This document shows positions 52,210 through 59,875 of a stretch of 64,000 bases of DNA, one piece after another. Position 1 is the first letter of the stretch, and every line of letters begins with the position of its first letter. Below the pieces are notes generated by a model, which had not been told where the DNA came from, searched no databases, and saw only the letters and a program-made list of their open reading frames with translations. Source of the DNA: Selenomonas sp. (GTDB lineage: Bacteria > Bacillota_C > Negativicutes > Selenomonadales > Selenomonadaceae); contig NZ_JAILPX010000063.1 in assembly GCF_024699275.1 (NCBI RefSeq), forward strand, positions 1 to 64,000. Reading direction: 5' to 3'. The position numbers and the translations under genes are program-made.

Positions 52210-53247
52210 ATGACTTTTGCGCGAAATAATTTTTATGGTATTTTTATCTGTTTCCTGATAGCGGTTCCTTCCTGGCTTTTGGGTCAGGCCTTTCCCATTG
52301 TGGGAGGAGCAGTCATTGCGATTTTGGCAGGTATGCTGATTACCACTTTGTGGAAGGATCATGGCGAGGCTGCTACGGGGATTAACTGGACGTCCAAGAT
52401 TGTCCTGCAGACAGCGGTGGTATTGCTGGGCTTTGGCATGAATCTCAATGTCATCATTCAGACGGGCGTATTTTCTTTGCCCATTATCATCAGTACCATT
52501 ACCACATCCCTGGTGGTGGCTTGGGTATTGCATCGTATGCTGAATATCTCCCGGAATACATCGGCATTGATTGGCATAGGCTCTTCCATTTGCGGCGGTT
52601 CGGCAATTGCAGCAGCGGCGCCAGTGGTTAAGGCCAATAGCAATGAAATTGCCCAGTCCATTTCGGTTATTTTTTTGTTCAATGCTATGGCCGCTTTACT
52701 CTTTCCCATCTTAGGTCATCTGATTGGTTTTGATACGACAGCGGGGGAGGCTTTTGGCATCTTTGCTGGTACGGCTATCAACGATACTTCCTCGGTAACA
52801 GCAGCAGCGGCTACTTGGGACAGCATGTGGGGGCTGGGAACCCAAACCCTGGATGAGGCTGTCACGGTTAAGCTGACCCGTGCTCTGGCCATTATTCCGG
52901 TAACGCTGTTGTTGGCAATCCTGGTGGCCAAGAAAGAAAAGTCTACGGGCAGTTCTACGGAAACCTTTAGCTTCAAGCGGGCATTTCCCATGTTTATTCT
53001 TTATTTTGTTTTGGCAGCTGTGTTTACTACCCTTTGCATGAATTTCGGTATTCAAGCAGAAATGTTCCAGCCCCTTAAGGAACTTTCAAAATTCTTTATC
53101 GTTATGGCTATGGCGGCAATAGGCCTCAACAGTGATATGGTCAAGTTAATTCGCTCCGGTGGAAAACCTATCTTTTTAGGTGCTTGTTGCTGGGCTGGCA
53201 TCACGATCATCAGCTTGTTGGTACAAGATATTCTGGGAATCTGGTAA
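52210..53247 (+). CDS. YeiH-family putative sulfate/sulfonate exporter
   Basis: Membrane protein of about 345 residues with about ten hydrophobic segments. ALIGIGSSICGGSAIAAAAP is the family signature and AGTAINDTSSVTAAA a second conserved loop. Family (Cons_hypoth698) members are annotated as sulfate exporters, with little direct evidence. ATG 52210 follows GGAGGAG; the ATG at 52165 lacks one. It is transcribed away from the LysR gene. Confidence 0.85.
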   Translation: MTFARNNFYGIFICFLIAVPSWLLGQAFPIVGGAVIAILAGMLITTLWKDHGEAATGINWTSKIVLQTAVVLLGFGMNLNVIIQTGVFSLPIIISTITTSLVVAWVLHRMLNISRNTSALIGIGSSICGGSAIAAAAPVVKANSNEIAQSISVIFLFNAMAALLFPILGHLIGFDTTAGEAFGIFAGTAINDTSSVTAAAATWDSMWGLGTQTLDEAVTVKLTRALAIIPVTLLLAILVAKKEKSTGSSTETFSFKRAFPMFILYFVLAAVFTTLCMNFGIQAEMFQPLKELSKFFIVMAMAAIGLNSDMVKLIRSGGKPIFLGACCWAGITIISLLVQDILGIW

Positions 53248-53382
53248 AGAGAGAAATATATCTAAACGATCATGTGGGTTTTGGTATAATATAAGCTAAT
53301 AATTTCCGAGGTAGACAAGCAGGGGGGAATTTTCAGTTTGTTGTGGAGTTCCTGCTAATGGCATTCCATTCATGCGTGGTAA

Positions 53383-53576
53383 TGGGCGAGCGGGGGAGTA
53401 ATTTTCTGTTTCCCGCTAAAACGTCCCCCTCGGAAAATAGAACTGTCCAGTTACCTGCGCCGGGCAGGCCAACGGCGCGTCTTTCAGCGTACTGACTTAG
53501 TATCTGCCTGCCGGGGCCGGCCTTCACTGCGTTCAGGCAGACGCTCCGAACAGAAAATCACTCCCCCGCTCACCCA
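53383..53576. repeat. 194-bp element with 28-bp terminal inverted repeats (MITE/REP-like)
   Basis: The left end (53383-53410) contains GAGCGGGGGAGTAATTTTCT and the right end (53549-53576) is its inverse with two mismatches over 28 bases. The interior has further GC-rich inverted segments (CTGCCTGCCGGGGCCGGCC). No transposase. A flanking duplication is not evident. It could be a mobile miniature element or a stable RNA hairpin. Confidence 0.55.
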
Positions 53577-53689
53577 AAAGCAACAACCTATACAATTACC
53601 ACCTCCGCTCCAACTGAGTTGTGAAAAAAAAGAAAGCGCGCAGTAACAGAGACAAACTGCAATTTGCAAAAAGTGTGTGGATAATTTTA

Positions 53690-53747
53690 CAGAGCCCCTC
53701 ATCCGTTAGACCAATCAATCTAACGGATGAGGGGCTCTGCATTTTTT
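53690..53747 (+). terminator. Strong terminator
   Basis: Perfect 21-bp stem containing AGAGCCCCTCATCCGTTAGA and its inverse, loop CCAATCAA, then CA and seven T. It may end the yeiH transcript 440 bases upstream. Confidence 0.85.
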
Positions 53748-53862
53748 TATCAGCGGAATATATGCCGATGTAAAGGGCTATTTCATAGTCCCTGTTTGTC
53801 GACTTGTCGTGTTATTTTTAGCATGACAGCCTTTTAAGAAATAGTGGCTTTACCCTGGGGAC

Positions 53863-55398
53863 TTATTCGCTGGTTCTGGAAGAGATGGTGAATTTGCTCC
53901 CCTTGTCTAACTGACTTTCGCAGGTAAGCTGCAGGCCGTGCCGCTGGGCGATTTCCTGGGCAATGGCCAGGCCCAGTCCAGTCCCCTGCTGGTTGGAAGC
54001 CTCCCGGTTGCTGCGGAACCTGTTGAAGATATGGGGGAGTTCTGCCGGTGATATACCGCACCCATGGTCTTCTACGGTAAGCTGCCAGCCCTGTTGGTTG
54101 ACCTGTTGGCGGATGATAATCGGACTATTTTCCGGAGAGAATTTTATAGCATTATCCAGCAGGATAATCAGTAATTGGCGTAGACGTCCATAGTCTCCCT
54201 GCATCAGCAAAGGGGGATGGATGTTGGATTCAATTTCAATCTGCTTTCTTTCGGCAATGATTTGCATCTGCCGGATGGCATCCTGGAAAACTTCGGCAGC
54301 ATCCAGTTTTTCCATCTGCAGGACAAAGCCGGGATTCTGCAAACGAGTGAGTTCCAGTAAATCCCCAACCAGGCGCTCCAAAGTGCTGAGGCTGGACATG
54401 GCTTGTTGTTGGCAGTTCTTTTTTTGTTCTGGGGTGGAGGTTAAATCATGCCAGAGCAGTTCAAGGGTTCCCCGCAAAATGGTCAAGGGCGTGCGTAGTT
54501 CGTGGGAAATGGCAGCCAGGAAATCCTGTCGTTCCGTACGGGAGTGTTCCAGTTCGGCTCCCAGGGCATCCAGATTGGCTGCCAGCTGGCCAATTTCGTC
54601 CTGTTGGGCAATGCCGGTACGGGCAGTCAGATCCCCCTGGGCGAAGGCCCGGGCGGTCTGTTGCATTTTCAGCAAAGGCTGGCTGAAGTGCCGGGCAAGT
54701 ATCCAGGCCAGCCCTGCGGTCAGTACCAGAGCCAGCAGCAGGGAAATAACCAAAATCCGAATACCCTGTCGCTGATTATCTTCCATATTCTTTAGGGAAT
54801 GGTGCAGCAGTATGGCACCCGTTATCCGGCCATCCTGGTAAATCGGTGCAGCGGCCGTAATGGATGGTGTTTCCAGTAGTGGAGAAAAAGCCTGGCTGCG
54901 GCTATTTTTCCCTTGAAGCACAGCGGCAATGAGTTCTTCGGCAGCGGGTGGCAGATCCGTCAGGATGTCTTCGTTTTGGGTCCCATAGGAACGAATCATA
55001 TGACTATCGGCTGATACCAGCCAGACTTCACCATCACCTAATTCATTCAACTGATTGAAAAAGGTGGTTTGCCTGCTGTCGGGATCATGGTATTGCCTGC
55101 GGCACCAGCCCTGGTTCATCATGCGATGGTGACCGCGCCGCATACCGGGGCGGCAAATCTTCTGTCCATTGGTTTGACCTGCAGGGGGATTATCTTCTTC
55201 TTGGAGTAATTGCGCTGCTTCCTCCATAGCAGGGATGGCGGCTGCCAGTGCAATAGCGCGTTTTTGCATTTCTTCCTGGTGTACGTCCTGGCTATGCCGG
55301 ACAAAGAGAAAGGAAAAAACGCTGCCCATCAACAGAGAAAAGATCAATAGTACTGCAGAAAAATAGAACAGGAGTTTTTTGAATAGGGAATGCTTCAT
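53863..55398 (-). CDS. Sensor histidine kinase with HAMP domain
   Basis: 511-residue membrane kinase. Segment 1 is about 10-32, extracytoplasmic domain 33-213, segment 2 about 214-236, HAMP 238-290, HisKA with phospho-acceptor H299 in AISHELRTPLTIL, then the ATPase domain with DNAIKFSPE, DHGCGI and GTGLGLAIA. The external domain carries a C/H/R patch: C82, H90, H91, C99 and H104, which could bind metal or a redox signal. Its ATG overlaps the regulator stop (ATGA). Target unknown; the small secreted protein beside it is a candidate. Confidence 0.92.
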   Translation of the reverse strand: MKHSLFKKLLFYFSAVLLIFSLLMGSVFSFLFVRHSQDVHQEEMQKRAIALAAAIPAMEEAAQLLQEEDNPPAGQTNGQKICRPGMRRGHHRMMNQGWCRRQYHDPDSRQTTFFNQLNELGDGEVWLVSADSHMIRSYGTQNEDILTDLPPAAEELIAAVLQGKNSRSQAFSPLLETPSITAAAPIYQDGRITGAILLHHSLKNMEDNQRQGIRILVISLLLALVLTAGLAWILARHFSQPLLKMQQTARAFAQGDLTARTGIAQQDEIGQLAANLDALGAELEHSRTERQDFLAAISHELRTPLTILRGTLELLWHDLTSTPEQKKNCQQQAMSSLSTLERLVGDLLELTRLQNPGFVLQMEKLDAAEVFQDAIRQMQIIAERKQIEIESNIHPPLLMQGDYGRLRQLLIILLDNAIKFSPENSPIIIRQQVNQQGWQLTVEDHGCGISPAELPHIFNRFRSNREASNQQGTGLGLAIAQEIAQRHGLQLTCESQLDKGSKFTISSRTSE

Positions 55399-56087
55399 GT
55401 TCGTAGTTCCTCATTTTCCCAACGGTATCCACGCCCCCAGACGGTGGCAATATTGCTGTTTTTGTTTCCTGCTTTAGCCAGCTTGGCCCGCAGCCTTCGG
55501 ATATGGGTGTCTACCGTACGGATATCACCGCTGTAATCGTATCCCCAAAGGGTATCCAATAGTTGTTCCCGGGAAAAAATCTGCTGCTGATGGGTAAGGA
55601 ATAAATGCAGCAGATCGTATTCTTTATGCGTTAGGGAAAGAGGGCAGCCGGCTACATCTACGACACCTTTTTTTTCGTGCAGGGTCAGATTGCCGCAGGC
55701 GATTTTCTCCTGGTCAGGTGCTTCCTGCTGCCAGCGGCGCAAAACGGCTTTGACCCGGGCCATGACTTCAGCGGTGGAAAACGGTTTGACGACATAGTCG
55801 TCAGCCCCCAGATCAAGCCCCATGATGCGGTCGTAATCATCGCCGCGAGCAGTGATCATAATGATGGGGATTGCCGATTTCTGACGTATTTTACGGCATA
55901 AGGTGAACCCGTCCATCTTGGGCAGCATTACATCCAATAAAATCAGATCGATGCTGCCAGCAGTAAATTTCTGCCAGGCATCTTCACCATCCATAGCCAC
56001 TGTCGTTTCATATCCGGCGGCAGTGGCTGCAATTTGCAGGATATCCAGGATGGCGCTATTATCATCGACAATTAAAAGTTGTGCCAT
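55395..56087 (-). CDS. OmpR-family response regulator
   Basis: 230-residue regulator: receiver domain with D9/D10, phospho-acceptor D52 in LILLDVMLP, T80-type switch in MITARGDD and K102-type lysine in DDYVVKPFS; C-terminal winged helix with SGDIRTVDTHIRRLRAKL. It precedes and overlaps the kinase gene. Divergent from the small secreted cysteine protein, with OmpR-like direct repeats between them. GGGAGGAATC precedes the ATG. Confidence 0.93.
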   Translation of the reverse strand: MAQLLIVDDNSAILDILQIAATAAGYETTVAMDGEDAWQKFTAGSIDLILLDVMLPKMDGFTLCRKIRQKSAIPIIMITARGDDYDRIMGLDLGADDYVVKPFSTAEVMARVKAVLRRWQQEAPDQEKIACGNLTLHEKKGVVDVAGCPLSLTHKEYDLLHLFLTHQQQIFSREQLLDTLWGYDYSGDIRTVDTHIRRLRAKLAKAGNKNSNIATVWGRGYRWENEELRT

Positions 56088-56169
56088 GTTGATTCCTCCC
56101 TGAGCATTGATTGCTTACAGTTTAGCAGAAAACCATCCCGTCAGCAAAAAATAAATTTTTTTTCAAAAT

Positions 56170-56199
56170 GTAACAATTTCGTCACAAATCTCTGTCATA
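56170..56199. promoter_or_regulatory. Candidate response-regulator repeats
   Basis: GTAACA (56170), GTCACA (56181) and GTCATA (56194): similar hexamers 11 and 13 bases apart, the layout of OmpR-type sites, between the regulator and the small secreted protein. Confidence 0.45.
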
Positions 56200-56244
56200 A
56201 TAAGATTATCAACAGAGTGATTAGATGATTGGGAGGATATTATT

Positions 56245-56466
56245 ATGAAGAAAATTGTTGCTTTTTTTGCTGCCGGGTTGATTGTCGCAAGTGCTGTGCC
56301 GGTTCTGGCTGCAGATAGCGATACGGCAAATCGGGAATTTGGGCGTCCGGGTTATTGTTGGCAGGCATCAGATGATCAGGACAATGATGGCAATTATTAC
56401 GGTGGCTGCCGTCGTTATCGGGGCCATGGCGGCTGTTATTGGGATAATAATCGAAACGATCGGTAA
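56245..56466 (+). CDS. Small secreted Gly/Tyr/Cys-rich protein
   Basis: 73-residue protein with a clear Sec signal (MKKIVAFFAAGLIVASAVPV, cleavage near LAA-D24) and a mature part of about 50 residues rich in G, Y, D, N and R, with C38, C55 and C64. The end reads GGCRRYRGHGGCYWDNNRND. No family recognised. GGGAGG eight bases before the ATG supports translation. Divergent from the response regulator, so it is probably its target or an accessory of the kinase, in the way CpxP and ZraP sit by their systems. An odd cysteine count suggests intermolecular disulfide or metal binding. Confidence 0.75.
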   Translation: MKKIVAFFAAGLIVASAVPVLAADSDTANREFGRPGYCWQASDDQDNDGNYYGGCRRYRGHGGCYWDNNRNDR

Positions 56467-56470
56467 AGCA

Positions 56471-56507
56471 AAAACGTGTTGGCATATCACATGTCAACAC
56501 GTTTTTT
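56471..56507. terminator. Terminator after the small secreted protein gene
   Basis: AAAACGTGTTG / CAACACGTTTT with T-run; lies between convergent genes. Confidence 0.88.
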
Positions 56508-56528
56508 GTTATGGCTATATAATTTTAT

Positions 56529-58064
56529 TTAACCTACCAAGGTTTGGCCAAAGTAAACGATGAGGCCCATGGCGATAACGAAGGGAACATACACCTTCGC
56601 GGCGAAGGCCAGCAGTTTGCCGTCTGCGCCAGCGGTTTTGATGGCAGCAACGGCGATGGCAATGCTCTGAATGGAAATCATCTTGCCTGCACAGGCGCCG
56701 GTAGCGTTGGCAGCAGCAATCCAAGCCTGGGCTGCTGGTGTAGCACCAATTGCCTGGGCTGCCTCCGTTTGTAGCTTGCCGAAGAGTACGCAGCTGGAAG
56801 TAGCGGAACCGGTGATGAAGGTACCGATGGAACCGATAAAGGCTGCAATCAGCGGATAAGCCGTGCCGGTAGCGGCAACGGCAGCTTCAGCGATTTCATG
56901 GGTCATACCAGCATAGCCCATGACCTTTGCTGTAGCGATAACGGAGATAATGGTGAGAATCGTGAAGCGCAGACCGACAATCGTATCTTTGAGTACCCCC
57001 AGCATTTCACCGAAGCCAGCACCTTGCTTGGAACCGCCGATAAAGGCAGCCAGGAAAATCAGGACGCCTGGTGTAGCCACCCAGGTAAAGGTGTAAGGCG
57101 CACCGCCTTCACCATCGTAGATGAGTACAGAAGTCTTGATGAGGTTCAACGGGTCATGAATTGCGGGAATCAGCTTGGAAGTAGCCAACAGGAAGACGAA
57201 GATGAGAATGAAGGGCAGCCAAGCTGTAATGGCCTTGCCAACGGTCATCTTTTCACCGTCATCTTCATGTGCAGGCATTGCGTATGCAGGATCATTGACG
57301 GGGAACATCTTAGCGCAGGCGATAATAGCGGCCATAGCACCGATGGATCCTGCGACAACAGCCAGTTCCGGACCCATGGTAAGGGCCACAGCCAGCTCTG
57401 GAATAAGGAAACCAAGAGCGGCGCCCAGGCAAATCGTTACCATGCCTTTGAGGGCTTTGAGAGAACCGCCGGCAACCAAAGTCATGATGAAGGGGCAGAG
57501 AATGGTAAGGGGAGCCAGCTGCAGGCAGGTATAAGTAGCCAGAGTGGTGGCGTCAGTACCCGTAACATTGCCCAGGGTTACCAGAGGAATACCGATGGAG
57601 CCGTAAGCTGTCGGTACGGAGTTAGCTACCAGGCAGACGCTGGCAGCGAGAATGGGATTTACTCCAATGCCTACCAGCATACTGGCAGGGATTGCAATGG
57701 CCGTACCAAAACCGGCCATACCTTCCATGAAACCACCAAAACCCCAGCCAATCAGAAGAATCAGCACACGGCGGTCATTGCTGACGGAGGTCAGCATTTT
57801 TTTGATGCCTTCCATGCCTTTTGTGTGTTCCGACAGGTTGTAGGTAAAAATCGCCGCGATGATTACAAGCAGGATAGGCCAGCAGGCCAGAGCCACACCT
57901 TCCAGAAATGCCTGGATGGCATGGACAGTAGTCATGTCGTAAAGGCCAATACCCACCACTGCGGAGATGAGGAGGGCCAGCAGGCAGGCTTTATGGGGCT
58001 GCATGTGCAGGACACACAGCGCCACCGCCAGCCAGATGATTGGTGAAAGCGCAATCAGAAACAA
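56529..58064 (-). CDS. lldP: L-lactate permease
   Basis: 511-residue permease of the LctP family with about twelve membrane segments, taking up or releasing lactate with protons. GWGFGGFMEGMAGFGTAIAI and ITGSATSSCVLFGKLQ are family signatures. The TTG start at 58064 has AAAGGAC eight bases upstream; no better ATG exists. No lactate dehydrogenase is adjacent. Lactate is a known substrate of Selenomonas-type bacteria, which fits. Confidence 0.93.
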   Translation of the reverse strand: MFLIALSPIIWLAVALCVLHMQPHKACLLALLISAVVGIGLYDMTTVHAIQAFLEGVALACWPILLVIIAAIFTYNLSEHTKGMEGIKKMLTSVSNDRRVLILLIGWGFGGFMEGMAGFGTAIAIPASMLVGIGVNPILAASVCLVANSVPTAYGSIGIPLVTLGNVTGTDATTLATYTCLQLAPLTILCPFIMTLVAGGSLKALKGMVTICLGAALGFLIPELAVALTMGPELAVVAGSIGAMAAIIACAKMFPVNDPAYAMPAHEDDGEKMTVGKAITAWLPFILIFVFLLATSKLIPAIHDPLNLIKTSVLIYDGEGGAPYTFTWVATPGVLIFLAAFIGGSKQGAGFGEMLGVLKDTIVGLRFTILTIISVIATAKVMGYAGMTHEIAEAAVAATGTAYPLIAAFIGSIGTFITGSATSSCVLFGKLQTEAAQAIGATPAAQAWIAAANATGACAGKMISIQSIAIAVAAIKTAGADGKLLAFAAKVYVPFVIAMGLIVYFGQTLVG

Positions 58065-58198
58065 GAGATCAAGTCCTTTCCAAATTCGTAATATAAATCA
58101 TGAAAATAATATGAATAAGATACTTAATTATATAAGCAGGTACTAAAGAATGTCAATGATTGAATAAAAGGTTCTATCTTAGAAAAAGTGTGAAAAAT

Positions 58199-58227
58199 AA
58201 AAACAGTGCAAGATTGTTCTTGCACTG
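58199..58227 (-). terminator. Terminator of the MFS gene
   Basis: CAGTGCAAGA-TTGT-TCTTGCACTG, perfect 10-bp stem; read on the minus strand it ends in T-rich sequence. Confidence 0.85.
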
Positions 58228-58245
58228 CGTATTTTTTCTCGTTTT

Positions 58246-59592
58246 TTATCGTTCTAAAGCGAGTTCTAATTCTTCCAGCGTTTTTTGTTTGCTTTCTTTA
58301 CCCAAAAGGATGATGATTGCTGAAATGATGATGAATACCGAGGCAAACATCAAAAAGATGGTGTTTATACCGAAAGCGTTACCTAACATTATGCCAACCA
58401 GCATGGGGGCTAGCATCCCGCCAATGCGTCCAAAACCTGCGGCCCAGCCACTGCCCAAGGCACGGATAGCGGTAGGGTATTGCTCTGGCGTATAGGTGTA
58501 GATGACACCCCAGGCACCCAAATTGAAGAAGCTCATGGCTGATCCCCAGGTCAGCAACGCGGTAGAGGTTTCTGCATTGCCGAAAAAGAAAGAACAGATA
58601 CCGGAAAGCAGCAGAAACAGGGATAAGGTGTATTTGCGGCCAATCACATCTACCAGCCAGGCGGCGGCATAGTAGCCGGGCAGCTGGGCCAATGTCATGA
58701 TCAGTACGTATTCGAAGGTCTTGACCACTGCAAACCCCTGGGCATAGACAATAGAAGGCAACCACATGAAGATACCATAGTAACTGAAAACGATGCCAAA
58801 CCAGGCCAGCCAAAGCATGGCCGTACGTGTGCGAAGGGGAGCACTCCATAATGTGGAGAATTTTGATGCGGGTTCTTCAGGCACGGAAAGTTCTTTTGCC
58901 CGATTTGTGTCCGCAACAAAGGGAATACTGTCTATGCCCGCTTTCTTTTCCAGCATCAGGATAATGTCCTGGGCTTCCTGAATACGGCCTTTTGTTAGTA
59001 GATAACGGATAGATTCCGGCATATGCAGGCGAATCAGGAAAACGTAGAGGGCAGGCAGCGTTCCGATGATGAATGCTATCTGCCAGCCAAAGGCGGGAAT
59101 CAGAAGGTAGGCGATGCAGGCGGCCACCAGCCAGCCTACCCCCCAGAAGCTCTCCAGGAGGACAATAAAACGTCCCCGGAGGTGGGCTGGTGCATACTCG
59201 CTCATCAAGGTGGCGGCAACCGGTAATTCACCGCCCAGGCCGAAGCCCACAAGAAAGCGGAATACCAGCAGGGACTCGTAGCTCCAGGACAGGGCACACA
59301 TGCCTGTGGATAGACTATAGAGAAGCACCGTCAGGGAGAATACCTGCTTGCGGCCAATACGATCTGCCAGCGTGCCCGCCAGTACTGCACCTAGAGCCAT
59401 GCCAATAAGGCCGATGGAGCCAATCCATCCCACCTGAGCAGGGGTGAGAGACCACTCTTTGGCCAATACTGGCAGGACAAAGGCAATAAGTCCTGTGTCC
59501 ATAGAGTCAAAGAGCCAGCCTAAACCGGTCAGCAATAATAGCTTGTAGTGAAAATTCCCTACAGGCAGGGATTCCAGACGTTGTAAGATCAT
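58246..59592 (-). CDS. MFS transporter, aromatic-acid/niacin carrier type
   Basis: 448-residue proton symporter with twelve segments. GWLFDSMDTGLIAFVLPVLA in helix 1 and GTLADRIGRKQVFSL in the loop 2-3 are typical of the AAHS/NiaP branch that moves aromatic acids, niacin or similar carboxylates. I chose ATG 59592, preceded by AAGAGG; the longer frame to 59661 adds a leader without a ribosome site. It faces the AcoR-like regulator. The substrate is uncertain; an aromatic acid would agree with the padC region. Confidence 0.82.
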   Translation of the reverse strand: MILQRLESLPVGNFHYKLLLLTGLGWLFDSMDTGLIAFVLPVLAKEWSLTPAQVGWIGSIGLIGMALGAVLAGTLADRIGRKQVFSLTVLLYSLSTGMCALSWSYESLLVFRFLVGFGLGGELPVAATLMSEYAPAHLRGRFIVLLESFWGVGWLVAACIAYLLIPAFGWQIAFIIGTLPALYVFLIRLHMPESIRYLLTKGRIQEAQDIILMLEKKAGIDSIPFVADTNRAKELSVPEEPASKFSTLWSAPLRTRTAMLWLAWFGIVFSYYGIFMWLPSIVYAQGFAVVKTFEYVLIMTLAQLPGYYAAAWLVDVIGRKYTLSLFLLLSGICSFFFGNAETSTALLTWGSAMSFFNLGAWGVIYTYTPEQYPTAIRALGSGWAAGFGRIGGMLAPMLVGIMLGNAFGINTIFLMFASVFIIISAIIILLGKESKQKTLEELELALER

Positions 59593-59618
59593 GAGAATAC
59601 CTCTTTCTAAATAAAATA

Positions 59619-59678
59619 TGACAGCTGTCAAGACAATAAAAGAACAATTTGCATTATACACTGTCTTGACACCTGTCG
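59619..59678. promoter_or_regulatory. Paired palindromes upstream of the MFS gene
   Basis: TGACAGCTGTCA (59619-59630) is a perfect palindrome, and TGACACCTGTCG (59667-59678) nearly the same; starts 48 bases apart. The wider arms GACAGCTGTCAAGACA and TGTCTTGACACCTGTC also form an inverted repeat. Candidate sites for the divergent AcoR-like regulator. Confidence 0.5.
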
Positions 59679-59875
59679 CAAGAGTGTTTTGTTGTATGTT
59701 TACGAAATTTAACGATTTTTTTCTGAAAATGTAAACTTTTTTTCGGAAAGTTGTTGCAGTAAGGTTTTAGGCTTGTTAAAATGTAAGTTACGAAACTTAT
59801 TGACCGGCAGAATTTGCGGGAAGTGATTCCGTAGGAAATGGTAGATAAAATGACGGATTTTAGGGAGGAAAAACT

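Larger units (their letters stand above)
53248..53862. other. Gene-free region with inverted-repeat element and terminator
   Basis: 615 bases without a supportable gene. It contains the 194-bp inverted-repeat element and a 21-bp-stem terminator, listed separately. Short ORFs inside are frame shadows of the repeat. GC content of the element is visibly higher than in the flanks. Confidence 0.65.

Noticed and set aside
56898..58046. 382-codon ORF antisense to lldP
   Set aside because: Mirror frame of a membrane protein gene; polar, repetitive composition and no ribosome site.
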